51,095 nucleotides of DNA from Pantoea sp. Ap-967 (lineage in GTDB: Bacteria > Pseudomonadota > Gammaproteobacteria > Pseudomonadales > Pseudomonadaceae), in NCBI RefSeq assembly GCF_011752565.1, contig NZ_VWXK01000041.1, forward strand, positions 1-51,095. The letters are read 5' to 3'. The notes beneath the pieces are model-generated. The model ran no database searches. It was given only the letters and a program-made list of their open reading frames with translations, and had not been told where the DNA came from. Within the stretch, counting starts at the first letter, position 1. Every line of letters starts with the position of its first letter. A program made the translations under genes and the position numbers. Below are positions 43,045 through 51,095 of this stretch, piece by piece.

Positions 43045-43075
43045 TTCCGTTCGCTCGCGGTCTGTGGTATAAAAT
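43045..43075 (+). promoter_or_regulatory. rpsB promoter
   Basis: A -35-like TTCCGT (43045-43050) lies 17 bp before TATAAA (43068-43073). Transcription would start at about 43081, giving a 135-base leader. Confidence 0.6.
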
Positions 43076-43080
43076 GCGCC

Positions 43081-43215
43081 GCTTTCGGGGACGACCCCGT
43101 CAGCACTAAACCCACACACGTGTCGACACGATGGCCTGGGTGCCCCGGATTCACGAATCCGCGGGTTGGTCATTGGGATACGTGGAGGCCCAACCCGACT
43201 TATCAAGGAACTATC
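43081..43215 (+). ncRNA. Structured rpsB 5' leader, probable S2 autoregulatory element
   Basis: The 135-base leader has a small hairpin GGATTC-AC-GAATCC (43147-43160) and a longer one with 8-bp arms at 43162-43169 and 43190-43197 (CGGGTTGG / CCAACCCG). In gamma-proteobacteria, protein S2 binds such a leader and represses rpsB-tsf. The identity is inferred from position and structure. Confidence 0.55.
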
Positions 43216-43953
43216 ATGTCCCAAGTCAATATGCGCGATATGCTGAAGGCCGGTGTGCACTTCGGCCACCAGACCCGTTACTGGAACCCGAAAATGGGCA
43301 AGTACATTTTCGGCGCGCGTAACAAGATCCACATCATCAACCTGGAAAAAACCCTGCCGATGTTCAACGACGCTCTGTCGTTCGTAGAGCGCCTGGCCCA
43401 GGGCAAGAACAAGATCCTGTTCGTCGGCACCAAGCGTTCCGCCGGCAAGATCGTTGCCGAGCAAGCAGCTCGTGCAGGTTCGCCATACGTTGACCACCGT
43501 TGGTTGGGCGGCATGCTGACCAACTACAAAACCATCCGTGCATCGATCAAGCGTCTGCGCGACCTGGAAACCCAGGCCGAAGATGGCACCTTCGCCAAGC
43601 TGACCAAGAAAGAAGCCCTGATGCGTTCCCGCGACCTGGAAAAACTGGATCGCAGCCTGGGTGGTATCAAGGACATGGGCGGCCTGCCTGATGCCCTGTT
43701 CGTGATCGACGTTGACCACGAGCGCATTGCTATCACCGAAGCCAACAAGCTGGGCATCCCGGTTATCGGCGTTGTCGATACCAACAGCAGCCCAGAAGGC
43801 GTTGACTTCGTTATCCCAGGTAACGATGACGCCATTCGCGCTATCGAGCTGTACATGACTTCGATGGCTGACGCCGTCATCCGCGGCCGCAACAACGTTG
43901 CCGGCGGCACTGAAGTCTACGCTGAAGAAGCGGCTGCACCTGCTGCTGAGTAA
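43216..43953 (+). CDS. rpsB: 30S ribosomal protein S2
   Basis: This is a 245-residue S2. It begins MSQVNMRDMLKAGVHFGHQTRYWNPKM. Other conserved parts are IHIINLEKTLPMF, DHRWLGGMLTNYKTIR, PDALFVIDVDHERIAITEANKLGIPVIGVVDTN and IPGNDDAIRAIELY. The C-terminal tail is Ala/Glu-rich. It forms a usual gene pair with tsf, 184 bp downstream, with a terminator-type hairpin between them. Confidence 0.98.
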   Translation: MSQVNMRDMLKAGVHFGHQTRYWNPKMGKYIFGARNKIHIINLEKTLPMFNDALSFVERLAQGKNKILFVGTKRSAGKIVAEQAARAGSPYVDHRWLGGMLTNYKTIRASIKRLRDLETQAEDGTFAKLTKKEALMRSRDLEKLDRSLGGIKDMGGLPDALFVIDVDHERIAITEANKLGIPVIGVVDTNSSPEGVDFVIPGNDDAIRAIELYMTSMADAVIRGRNNVAGGTEVYAEEAAAPAAE

Positions 43954-43980
43954 TAGGCGCTAGCGTCTACTTGGCACGCG

Positions 43981-44004
43981 AAAAGGGGGCTTGGCCCCCT
44001 TTTT
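43981..44004 (+). terminator. Terminator/attenuator between rpsB and tsf
   Basis: A 10-bp stem (AAAAGGGGGC / GCCCCCTTTT, loop TTG) ends in a T run 27 bp after rpsB. It likely lets only part of transcription through, setting S2 and EF-Ts ratios. Confidence 0.85.
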
Positions 44005-44137
44005 GCCACCTTGAAATCCTGCTGTCAGCAACGGCCCTGCATCATGGGCGAGCTGATATCAAGGCAGCGATTTGCAGAATTTAACGCCCGTGTCGAACGG
44101 GTGGAATGGTTGAAAAACTTTCCAAGAGGATTTTGAA

Positions 44138-45001
44138 ATGGCAGCAATTACTGCGGCGCTGGTCAAAGAACTGCGCGAGCGTACCGGCGAAGGCATGATG
44201 GATTGCAAAAAGGCCCTGGAAAAGGCCGGCGGCGACATCGAGAAAGCCATTGACGACATGCGTGCCTCGGGCGCCATCAAGGCCGCCAAGAAGGCTGGCA
44301 ACGTGGCTGCTGAAGGCGCCATCGCCGTCAAGACCGACGGCAAATCCGCCGTCCTGCTGGAAGTGAACTCGCAGACCGACTTCCTGGCCCTGCAAGACGA
44401 CTTCAAGAACTTCGTGGCCGAAAGCCTGGAAGAAGCCTTCGCCCAGAAGCTGACCGACGCCGCTCCGCTGATCGCCTCGCGTGAAGCTGCTCGTGAAGCC
44501 CTGGTTGCCAAGTGCGGCGAAAACGTCAACATCCGTCGCCTGGTGCGCGTTGAAGGCGACGTGGTCGGCGCCTACCTGCACGGCAACAAGATCGGCGCTA
44601 CCGTCGTTCTGAAAGGCGGCGACGTCGAGCTGGCCAAGAACATCGCCATGCACGTTGCCGCTTCGAACCCAGAGTTCCTGGATTCGTCGGAAATCTCCGC
44701 CGAGGCCATCGAGCGCGAGAAGGGCGTATTCCTGCAGCTGAACGCTGACAAGATCGCCGGCAAGCCGGAAAACATCGTTGAGAACATGGTTGCCGGTCGT
44801 ATCGCCAAGTTCAAGGCCGAAGCTTCGCTGAAAGAGCAAGCTTTCGTCATGAACCCAGAAGTCAAAGTTGGCGAGCTGGCCAAGAAAGCCGGTGCTGAAA
44901 TCGTTTCCTTCACCTACTTCAAGGTTGGCGAAGGCATCGAGAAGCCGGTCGACGACTTCGCTGCCGAAGTTGCCGCCCAGGTAGCTGCTGCCAAGCAGTA
45001 A
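44138..45001 (+). CDS. tsf: Elongation factor Ts
   Basis: This is a 287-residue nucleotide-exchange factor for EF-Tu. The N-terminal domain is ALVKELRERTGEGMMDCKKALEKAGGDIEKAIDDMR. The core has GKSAVLLEVNSQTDFLALQDDF, where the T-D-F that contacts EF-Tu is clear, and later VAASNPEFLDSSEI, EASLKEQAFVMNPEVKVGELAKK. AAGAGG lies 9 bp before the ATG. It is followed by a terminator. Confidence 0.98.
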   Translation: MAAITAALVKELRERTGEGMMDCKKALEKAGGDIEKAIDDMRASGAIKAAKKAGNVAAEGAIAVKTDGKSAVLLEVNSQTDFLALQDDFKNFVAESLEEAFAQKLTDAAPLIASREAAREALVAKCGENVNIRRLVRVEGDVVGAYLHGNKIGATVVLKGGDVELAKNIAMHVAASNPEFLDSSEISAEAIEREKGVFLQLNADKIAGKPENIVENMVAGRIAKFKAEASLKEQAFVMNPEVKVGELAKKAGAEIVSFTYFKVGEGIEKPVDDFAAEVAAQVAAAKQ

Positions 45002-45022
45002 GACAGCCCCGTCTGTCGCCCC

Positions 45023-45056
45023 AAAGAGGCTGCCCGCTCACGCGCGCAGCCTCTTT
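45023..45056 (+). terminator. Terminator after tsf
   Basis: An 11-bp stem (AAAGAGGCTGC / GCAGCCTCTTT) with a 12-base loop lies 22 bp after the tsf stop. It separates tsf from pyrH. Confidence 0.85.
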
Positions 45057-45179
45057 GTCAAAGCGGGAGCGGTTTTCAAGGCCGTTGCTCGCTGACGCAG
45101 TCGCTGCGTCACGTTAGAGTTACATGCAGGCTCAAGCAGCCCGCCAGAATTTTTACAAACGCCGCAGGAGAGATTCGCA

Positions 45180-45923
45180 ATGGCTCAGCAGGGCAGTGGT
45201 CATCAGGCTCGCTATAAACGCATTCTACTCAAGCTTAGCGGCGAGGCCCTGATGGGCTCGGAAGAGTTCGGGATCGACCCGAAAGTCCTGGATCGCATGG
45301 CGCTGGAAGTCGGCCAACTGGTCGGTATCGGCGTTCAGGTCGGTCTGGTTATCGGCGGTGGCAACCTGTTCCGTGGTGCGGCGCTCAGTGCAGCCGGCAT
45401 GGACCGCGTCACCGGCGACCACATGGGCATGCTGGCAACCGTGATGAACGGCCTGGCCATGCGCGATGCGCTGGAGCGGGCGAACATTACCGCCATCGTC
45501 ATGTCGGCCATCTCCATGGTGGGTGTGACCGATCACTACGATCGCCGCAAAGCCATGCGCCACCTGAATGCCAAGGAAGTGGTAATTTTCGCTGCCGGCA
45601 CTGGCAACCCGTTCTTCACCACCGACTCCGCCGCTTGCCTGCGCGCCATCGAAATCGATGCCGACGTGGTATTGAAGGCAACCAAGGTCGATGGTGTATA
45701 CACTGCAGATCCATTCAAGGACCCGCATGCCGAGAAGTTCGATCATCTGACCTACGATGAAGTGCTGGATCGCAAGCTGGGTGTAATGGATCTGACGGCC
45801 ATTTGTCTGTGCCGCGACCACAAGATGCCGCTGCGCGTCTTCAACATGAACAAGCCCGGCGCCTTGCTGAACATCGTGCATGGCGGCGCGGAAGGAACTC
45901 TGATCGAGGAAGTTCAAAAATGA
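45180..45923 (+). CDS. pyrH: UMP kinase
   Basis: This is a 247-residue bacterial UMP kinase of the amino acid kinase fold. Motifs are RILLKLSGEALMG, VIGGGNLFRGA, GMDRVTGDHMGMLATVMNGLAMRDALE and AAGTGNPFFTTDSAACLRAIEIDADVVLKATKVDGVY. It makes UDP for nucleotide and sugar-nucleotide synthesis and is an essential gene. GGAG precedes the ATG. It overlaps frr by four bases (ATGA). Confidence 0.97.
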   Translation: MAQQGSGHQARYKRILLKLSGEALMGSEEFGIDPKVLDRMALEVGQLVGIGVQVGLVIGGGNLFRGAALSAAGMDRVTGDHMGMLATVMNGLAMRDALERANITAIVMSAISMVGVTDHYDRRKAMRHLNAKEVVIFAAGTGNPFFTTDSAACLRAIEIDADVVLKATKVDGVYTADPFKDPHAEKFDHLTYDEVLDRKLGVMDLTAICLCRDHKMPLRVFNMNKPGALLNIVHGGAEGTLIEEVQK

Positions 45924-46477
45924 TCAACGATATCAAGAAAGACGCGCAGGAGCGCATGGGTAAGTCTATCGAGGCCCTGGGTCGCCACCTGGCTGCAATC
46001 CGTACTGGCCGCGCTCACCCAAGCATCCTGGATACCGTCAAGGTCACTGCCTGGGGTAGCGAGATGCCGCTGAACCAGGTTGCCGCCATCACCGTTGAAG
46101 ATGCCCGTACCCTGAAGATCGTTGCCCACGACAAGAACCTCAGTGCCGCCATCGAGAAGGCGATCCTGACCTCCGACCTGGGCCTGAACCCATCCAGCGC
46201 CGGTACCACCATCCGTGTACCGATGCCGGCCCTGACCGAAGAAACCCGCAAGGGCTACACCAAGCAGGCCAGCGGCGTTGCCGAAGATGCCAAGGTGGCC
46301 GTGCGCAACGTGCGTCGCGATGCCCTGGGCGACCTGAAGAAGCTGACCAAGGACAAGGAAATCAGCGAAGACGAAGAGCGTCGTGCAGCGGACGAGATCC
46401 AGAAGCTGACCGACAAGTTCATTGCTGAAGTCGATGCTGCATACAAAGCCAAGGAAAAGGACCTGATGGCCGTCTAA
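45920..46477 (+). CDS. frr: Ribosome recycling factor
   Basis: This is a 185-residue protein that splits post-termination ribosomes with EF-G. It begins MINDIKKDAQERMGKSIEALGRHLAAIRTGRAHPSILD and has MPLNQVAAITVEDARTL, LGLNPSSAGTTIRVPMPALTEETRKG and a C-terminal helix KEISEDEERRAADEIQKLTDKFIAEVD. ATG overlaps the pyrH stop. An upstream in-frame extension to 45803 overlaps pyrH and is not supported. Confidence 0.98.
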   Translation: MINDIKKDAQERMGKSIEALGRHLAAIRTGRAHPSILDTVKVTAWGSEMPLNQVAAITVEDARTLKIVAHDKNLSAAIEKAILTSDLGLNPSSAGTTIRVPMPALTEETRKGYTKQASGVAEDAKVAVRNVRRDALGDLKKLTKDKEISEDEERRAADEIQKLTDKFIAEVDAAYKAKEKDLMAV

Positions 46478-46492
46478 GGCCGGGGTTTTTTA

Positions 46493-47248
46493 ATGGAAAA
46501 GACCAAGCTGGCGGCACCGTCCTCGGTGCCGCGTCATGTCGCGATCATCATGGATGGCAACAACCGCTGGGCGAAGAAGCGTCTGTTGCCCGGCGTTGCC
46601 GGGCACAAGGCCGGCGTCGATGCGGTGCGCGCGGTCATCGAGGTGTGCGCCCAGTCCGGGGTCGAGGTACTGACCCTGTTCGCGTTCTCCAGCGAGAACT
46701 GGCAGCGCCCGGCCGAAGAGGTCGGGGCGTTGATGGAGCTGTTCTTCTCGGCCTTGCGTCGCGAGGCCAAGCGCCTGAACGAGAACAACATCAGCCTGCG
46801 CATCATCGGTGACCGCTCGCGTTTCCACCCAGAGCTGCAGGCCGCCATGCGCGAAGCCGAGGCGCTGACCGCGGGCAACAATCGCTTCATCCTGCAGATC
46901 GCCGCCAACTACGGCGGCCAGTGGGATATTGCCCAGGCTGCCCAGCGCCTGGCGCGTGAAGTTCAGGCCGGTCACCTGCGCCCGGACGACATCACCCCCG
47001 GCCTGTTGCAGGCGTGCCTGGCCACCGGCGAACTGCCGTTGCCGGACCTGTGCATCCGCACCGGTGGCGAGCGCCGCATCAGCAACTTCCTGCTGTGGCA
47101 GTTGGCGTATGCCGAACTGTACTTCTCCGACCTGTACTGGCCGGACTTCAAACACGAGGCCATGCGCAATGCCCTGGCCGATTTCGCTTCGCGCCAGCGC
47201 CGCTTCGGTAAAACCAGCGAGCAGGTCGAGGCTGGAGCTCGTGCTTAA
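46493..47248 (+). CDS. uppS: Undecaprenyl diphosphate synthase
   Basis: This is a 251-residue cis-prenyltransferase that makes the C55 lipid carrier for cell wall and O-antigen. The catalytic Asp21 is in VAIIMDGNNRWAKKR. Also seen are GHKAGVDAVRAVIEVC, LTLFAFSSENWQRP, IAANYGGQWDIAQAAQRLA and CIRTGGERRISNFLLWQLAYAELYF. It begins 15 bp after frr with a weak ribosome site (AAGG), and its TAA shares a base with the cdsA ATG. Confidence 0.97.
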   Translation: MEKTKLAAPSSVPRHVAIIMDGNNRWAKKRLLPGVAGHKAGVDAVRAVIEVCAQSGVEVLTLFAFSSENWQRPAEEVGALMELFFSALRREAKRLNENNISLRIIGDRSRFHPELQAAMREAEALTAGNNRFILQIAANYGGQWDIAQAAQRLAREVQAGHLRPDDITPGLLQACLATGELPLPDLCIRTGGERRISNFLLWQLAYAELYFSDLYWPDFKHEAMRNALADFASRQRRFGKTSEQVEAGARA

Positions 47249-48063
47249 TGCTTAAACAACGCATCATTACTGCGCTGATCCTGTTGCCGATCGCGCTGGG
47301 TGGTTTTTTCCTGCTCAATGGCGGGGACTTCGCCCTGTTCATCGGCTTCGTGGTCACCCTGGGCGCCTGGGAATGGGCGCGCCTGGCCGGGCTGATGGCC
47401 CAGCCACTGCGCATCGCCTATGCCGCCGTGGTGGCCGGTGCGCTGATGCTGCTGCACCTGATGCCAGACCTAGCGCCCTGGGTGCTGGGTGCGTCGGTGA
47501 TCTGGTGGGCACTGGCCACCTGGCTGGTGTTGACCTACCCCCGCAGCAGCGAATTGTGGGCCAGTGCCGCCTGCAAGCTGCTGATCGGCCTGTTGATCCT
47601 GCTGCCGGCCTGGCAGGGCTTGATCCTGCTCAAGCACTGGCAACTGGGTAATTGGCTGATCCTGTCGGTCATGGTGCTGGTGTGGGCGGCCGATATCGGT
47701 GCCTACTTCTCGGGCCGTGCCTTCGGCAAGCGCAAGTTGGCCGCGCAGGTGAGCCCGGGCAAGAGCTGGGAAGGCGTTTACGGCGGCCTGGCGGTGAGCC
47801 TGGTCATCACCCTGGTGGTCGGTATCACCCGCGACTGGGGTATCGGCCAGATTCTGCTGGGCCTGATGGGGGCGGCGCTGGTGGTCATGTCGTCGGTGGT
47901 CGGTGACCTGACCGAAAGCATGTTCAAGCGCCGCGCCGGCATCAAGGACAGCAGCAACCTGCTGCCAGGCCATGGTGGCGTGCTCGACCGTATCGACAGC
48001 CTGACCGCGGCCATCCCGATCTTCGCCGTGCTGCTGTGGGCTGCCGAATGGGGTGTGATGTGA
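47248..48063 (+). CDS. cdsA: Phosphatidate cytidylyltransferase
   Basis: This is a 271-residue inner-membrane enzyme that makes CDP-diacylglycerol from phosphatidic acid. It has about eight hydrophobic segments, and the C-terminal family signature ESMFKRRAGIKDSSNLLPGHGGVLDRIDSLTAAIP is complete. ADIGAYFSGRAFGKRKLAAQVSPGKSWEG is the second conserved block. It shares one base with uppS and four with dxr. Confidence 0.97.
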   Translation: MLKQRIITALILLPIALGGFFLLNGGDFALFIGFVVTLGAWEWARLAGLMAQPLRIAYAAVVAGALMLLHLMPDLAPWVLGASVIWWALATWLVLTYPRSSELWASAACKLLIGLLILLPAWQGLILLKHWQLGNWLILSVMVLVWAADIGAYFSGRAFGKRKLAAQVSPGKSWEGVYGGLAVSLVITLVVGITRDWGIGQILLGLMGAALVVMSSVVGDLTESMFKRRAGIKDSSNLLPGHGGVLDRIDSLTAAIPIFAVLLWAAEWGVM

Positions 48064-49250
48064 GCGCCCCGCAGCGGATTACCGTGCTCGGGGCCACCGG
48101 CTCGATCGGCCTCAGCACCCTGGATGTGATCGCGCGCCACCCCGAGCGTTACCAGGTGTTCGCCCTCAGCGGCTACTCGCGTATCGATGAACTGCTGGCC
48201 CTTTGCGTGCGGCATCGCCCGGCGTATGCCGTGGTACCGAACGGCGAGGCCGCCGCGCGCCTGCGCGAGGGCCTGGCGGCTGCCGCTTGTGCCACCGAGG
48301 TGCTGGAAGGGGAGGCGGGCCTCTGCGCCGTGGCCGGTGCGCCGGAAGTTGACGCGGTGATGGCGGCGATTGTCGGCGCGGCGGGCCTGCGCCCGACCTT
48401 GGCTGCTGTCGAGGCGGGCAAGAAGGTGCTGCTGGCCAACAAGGAGGCGCTGGTGATGTCCGGCGCGCTGTTCATGGACGCCGTGCGCCGCAGCGGCGCC
48501 GTGCTGCTGCCGATCGACAGCGAGCACAACGCTATCTTCCAGTGCCTGCCGGTGGACTACGCTCGCGGCCTGGGCCAGGTGGGCGTGCGCCGTATCCTGC
48601 TGACCGCCTCGGGCGGGCCGTTTCGCGAGACGCCGCACGCAGCCCTGGCCGATGTCACGCCAGAACAAGCCTGTGCCCACCCCAACTGGTCCATGGGCCG
48701 GAAAATTTCGGTGGACTCGGCCAGCATGATGAACAAGGGCCTGGAGCTGATCGAGGCCTGCTGGCTGTTCGATGCAACCCCGGCCAAGGTCGAGGTGGTG
48801 GTGCACCCGCAGAGCGTGATCCATTCGCTGGTGGACTACGTGGACGGTTCGGTGCTGGCCCAGCTGGGCAACCCGGACATGCGCACGCCCATCGCCAATG
48901 CCCTGGCCTGGCCCGAGCGTATCGACTCTGGTGTCGCCCCGCTGGACCTGTTCGCCATCGCCCGCCTGGACTTCCAGGCACCCGATGAGCAGCGCTTCCC
49001 CTGCCTGCGCCTGGCGCGGCAGGCGGCCGAGGCTGGCAACAGTGCCCCTGCAGTGCTCAATGCGGCCAACGAGGTCGCGGTCGAGGCATTTCTCCAGCGG
49101 CGTATCCGCTTCCCGGAGATCGCGGGTATGATCGAACAGGTGCTCGACCAGGAACCGGTGGTGGCGCTGCCCTCGCTGGATGCGGTATTTGCCGCCGACC
49201 AGCGGGCGCGGGAGTTGTCCCGCGAGTGGCTGCGACGCCACGGCCGCTGA
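48060..49250 (+). CDS. dxr: 1-deoxy-D-xylulose 5-phosphate reductoisomerase
   Basis: This is a 396-residue enzyme of the methylerythritol phosphate isoprenoid path. The NADPH-binding start is ITVLGATGSIGLSTLDVIARHP. Also LLANKEALVMSGALFM, LLPIDSEHNAIFQCLP, LTASGGPFRETP, WSMGRKISVDSASMMNKGLELIEACWLF and VVVHPQSVIHSLVDYVDGSVLAQLGNPDMRTPIA. The start is a GTG (48060) overlapping the cdsA TGA (GTGA); an ATG at 48048 is an alternative. Feeds uppS substrate supply. Confidence 0.96.
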   Translation: MSAPQRITVLGATGSIGLSTLDVIARHPERYQVFALSGYSRIDELLALCVRHRPAYAVVPNGEAAARLREGLAAAACATEVLEGEAGLCAVAGAPEVDAVMAAIVGAAGLRPTLAAVEAGKKVLLANKEALVMSGALFMDAVRRSGAVLLPIDSEHNAIFQCLPVDYARGLGQVGVRRILLTASGGPFRETPHAALADVTPEQACAHPNWSMGRKISVDSASMMNKGLELIEACWLFDATPAKVEVVVHPQSVIHSLVDYVDGSVLAQLGNPDMRTPIANALAWPERIDSGVAPLDLFAIARLDFQAPDEQRFPCLRLARQAAEAGNSAPAVLNAANEVAVEAFLQRRIRFPEIAGMIEQVLDQEPVVALPSLDAVFAADQRARELSREWLRRHGR

Positions 49251-49295
49251 TTACCAAGGCCCCGGGGTTCTGCTGAACGTCATTCGGAGAAACAC

Positions 49296-50648
49296 ATGAC
49301 TGCGCTCTACATGATTATCGGCACCCTGGTGGCGTTGGGTGTATTGGTCACCTTCCACGAATTCGGCCATTTCTGGGTTGCGCGCCGCTGTGGCGTGAAG
49401 GTGCTGCGTTTCTCGGTGGGCTTCGGCACGCCGCTGCTGCGCTGGCATGACAAACAGGGCACCGAATTCGTCGTGGCGGCGATTCCTTTGGGCGGCTACG
49501 TCAAGATGCTCGACGAGCGCGAGGGCGACGTGCCGTCAGCGCTGGCCGGCCAGTCGTTCAACCGCAAGTCGGTGCGCCAGCGCATCGCCATTGTCGCTGC
49601 CGGCCCGATTGCCAACTTCCTGCTGGCCATTGTGTTCTTCTGGCTGCTGGCCATGCTCGGCAGCCAGCAGATTCGCCCGGTGATCGGTGCGGTGGAGTCT
49701 GGCAGCCTGGCGGCCTCGGCGGGCCTTGCCGCCGGTCAGGAAATTGTTTCCATCGATGGCAAACCGACCAGTGGTTGGTCAGCTGTCAACCTGCAACTGG
49801 TTCGCCGCCTGGGCGAGAGCGGCACGCTGCTGGTTGGGGTGCGCGACGAAGGCGCCAGCGCCGAGCATCAGGTGCAGGTGAAACTCGACAGCTGGCTCAA
49901 GGGCGCCGACGAGCCCGACCCGATTCAATCCCTGGGCCTGCGGCCATGGCGCCCGGCGATCACACCCGTGCTGGCCGAGATCGACCCCAAGGGGCCGGCC
50001 GCTGCCGCTGGTCTGAAGACTGGCGATACCCTGCTGGCCCTCGACGGCGTCGCGCTGAGCGACTGGCAGCAGGTGGTAGACAGCGTGCGTGCCCGCCCCG
50101 AGGCCAAGGTGCTGCTGCGCGTGCAGCGCGATGGCGCGATGCTGGATGTGCCCGTCACCCTGGCGCGCAAGGGCGAGGGCAAGGCCGTGGGTGGCTACCT
50201 GGGCGCGGGCGTGAAGGGCGGCGAGTGGCCGGCCAGCATGCTTCGCGAGGTGCGCTACGGCCCGCTTGAGGCGGTGGGCGAGGGCTTGTCGCGTACCTGG
50301 AACATGAGCATCCTGACCCTTGAATCGCTGAAGAAAATGCTGTTCGGGGAGCTCTCGGTAAAAAACTTGAGTGGACCGATAACCATTGCTAAAGTGGCGG
50401 GCGCTTCAGCCCAGTCCGGCGTGGGGGATTTCCTTAATTTCCTGGCCTACCTGAGCATTAGCCTGGGGGTTCTTAACCTGCTGCCCATCCCGGTACTGGA
50501 TGGGGGGCATTTGCTGTTTTACCTGGTCGAGTGGGCGCGCGGTCGTCCGCTGTCGGATCGGGTGCAAGGTTGGGGGGTCCAGATCGGTATCAGTTTGGTC
50601 GTAGGGGTGATGTTGCTCGCCCTGATCAACGATCTGGGTCGACTATAA
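49296..50648 (+). CDS. rseP: Site-2 protease RseP
   Basis: This is a 450-residue intramembrane zinc metalloprotease that cuts anti-sigma factors in the envelope-stress response, MucP in P. aeruginosa. The zinc motif is HEFGH (His21, Glu22, His25), and Asp402 in LLPIPVLDGGHLLFYLVEW completes it. Two PDZ domains lie at about 115-200 and 220-300 (SAGLAAGQEIVSIDGKP; AAAGLKTGDTLLALDGVAL). Four membrane segments. GGAGA precedes ATG. It is 45 bp after dxr and 74 bp before bamA. Confidence 0.97.
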   Translation: MTALYMIIGTLVALGVLVTFHEFGHFWVARRCGVKVLRFSVGFGTPLLRWHDKQGTEFVVAAIPLGGYVKMLDEREGDVPSALAGQSFNRKSVRQRIAIVAAGPIANFLLAIVFFWLLAMLGSQQIRPVIGAVESGSLAASAGLAAGQEIVSIDGKPTSGWSAVNLQLVRRLGESGTLLVGVRDEGASAEHQVQVKLDSWLKGADEPDPIQSLGLRPWRPAITPVLAEIDPKGPAAAAGLKTGDTLLALDGVALSDWQQVVDSVRARPEAKVLLRVQRDGAMLDVPVTLARKGEGKAVGGYLGAGVKGGEWPASMLREVRYGPLEAVGEGLSRTWNMSILTLESLKKMLFGELSVKNLSGPITIAKVAGASAQSGVGDFLNFLAYLSISLGVLNLLPIPVLDGGHLLFYLVEWARGRPLSDRVQGWGVQIGISLVVGVMLLALINDLGRL

Positions 50649-50722
50649 AAGCTTCGCTCAATTGCGAACCGGCCGTTTCCATGCGGCGGGTAGTTTATTG
50701 CCAGTTGGAATAAAAGGACTTC

Positions 50723-51095
50723 ATGAAACGTCTGCTGCTAACTGCGGTCATGTCCGCACTGATGATCGCTGAAGTTCACGCCGAGTCCTTCACCATCTCC
50801 GATATTCGTGTCAACGGCCTGCAGCGGGTTTCCGCTGGCAGCGTGTTCGGCGCCCTGCCGCTGAACGTCGGCGACCAGGCTGATGACCGGCGGCTGGTGG
50901 ATTCCACCCGTTCGCTGTTCAAGACCGGCTTCTTCCAGGACATCCAGCTCAACCGCGACGGTAACGTGCTGATCATCAACGTGGTCGAGCGCCCGTCGGT
51001 GTCGAGCATCGAGATCGAAGGCAACAAGGCGATCAGCACCGAAGACCTGATGAAGGGCCTGAAGCAGTCGGGCCTGGCCGAAGGCGAGATCTTCC
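50723..51095 (+). CDS. bamA: Outer-membrane protein assembly factor BamA, N-terminal part
   Basis: The first 124 codons are present before the window ends. A signal peptide (MKRLLLTAVMSALMIAEVHA) precedes POTRA1 (ESFTISDIRVNGLQRVSAGSVFGALPLNVGDQADDRRLVDSTRSLFKTGFFQDIQLNRDGNVLIINVVERPSVSSIEIEGNKAIS) and the beginning of POTRA2. BamA inserts beta-barrel proteins in the outer membrane. It follows rseP, as in other gamma-proteobacteria. AAAAGGA precedes the ATG. Confidence 0.96.
   Translation, partial: MKRLLLTAVMSALMIAEVHAESFTISDIRVNGLQRVSAGSVFGALPLNVGDQADDRRLVDSTRSLFKTGFFQDIQLNRDGNVLIINVVERPSVSSIEIEGNKAISTEDLMKGLKQSGLAEGEIF

Larger units (their letters stand above)
42870..43215. promoter_or_regulatory. 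map-rpsB divergent control region
   Basis: This 346-bp gap has no gene. It holds the map promoter on one strand and the rpsB promoter and leader on the other. A short GC-rich inverted sequence (GGCGCCGCTGGCGGCGCG) lies at about 42880-42900 just upstream of map. Confidence 0.6.

Overview
The window is a GC-rich chromosomal segment from a fluorescent pseudomonad, most likely the Pseudomonas putida group. The evidence is the gene content and order (DUF4398 and OmpA-like lipoproteins, ppc-adk-tsaB, rsmJ, a MexJK-like pump, plsB, rlmA-dapE-ndvB, dapD, graTA, map-glnD-dapC, then rpsB to bamA), together with the many REP-type palindromes ending in a GTAGGAGCGGGC-like arm. No rRNA, tRNA, CRISPR array or prophage is visible.

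Layout. Positions 1-127 hold the end of an insertion sequence that abuts a REP. Positions 259-814 are a RelE/Phd-type toxin-antitoxin pair whose toxin stop codon lies inside another REP. Positions 947-2824 are three leftward genes: two envelope lipoproteins and a small unknown protein. Positions 2992-9443 run rightward: ppc, adk, tsaB, a small unknown protein, a DUF72 protein and a PEP-mutase/isocitrate-lyase-type enzyme. Positions 9445-16031 hold a protein with an internal duplication, the 16S rRNA methyltransferase rsmJ, and a TetR repressor divergent from an RND efflux pair. Positions 16237-20452 are a leftward group of plsB, two YbaY-like proteins and a DUF4197 protein. A cold-shock gene with a structured leader follows, then dapE-rlmA and a small unknown gene, all leftward.

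Positions 23565-28588 are a four-gene chaperone-usher fimbrial operon between dapE and ndvB, which are neighbours in P. aeruginosa. After ndvB come tcdA, the csdA-csdE sulfur-transfer pair, dapD, an ArsC/Spx-like gene, the graT-graA toxin-antitoxin pair and a cation/proton antiporter. Positions 38119-42869 are the leftward map-glnD-dapC group. Divergent from it, rpsB, tsf, pyrH, frr, uppS, cdsA, dxr, rseP and the start of bamA form the conserved translation and envelope-biogenesis cluster.

How the genes fit together. dapC, dapD and dapE are three steps of the succinylase lysine/meso-diaminopimelate pathway. uppS, cdsA, dxr, rseP, bamA and plsB serve phospholipid, isoprenoid and outer-membrane assembly. 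tsaB, tcdA and rsmJ modify tRNA or rRNA, and rlmA probably does too; tcdA and the csd pair act in the same tRNA-modification neighbourhood. The accessory parts are the insertion sequence, the RelE pair, the fimbrial operon and the REP elements. The most unusual coding items are a YbaY-domain protein without a signal peptide that carries a triple nine-residue C-terminal repeat (17429-17884), and a 206-residue protein with an internal 44-residue duplication (9445-10065).
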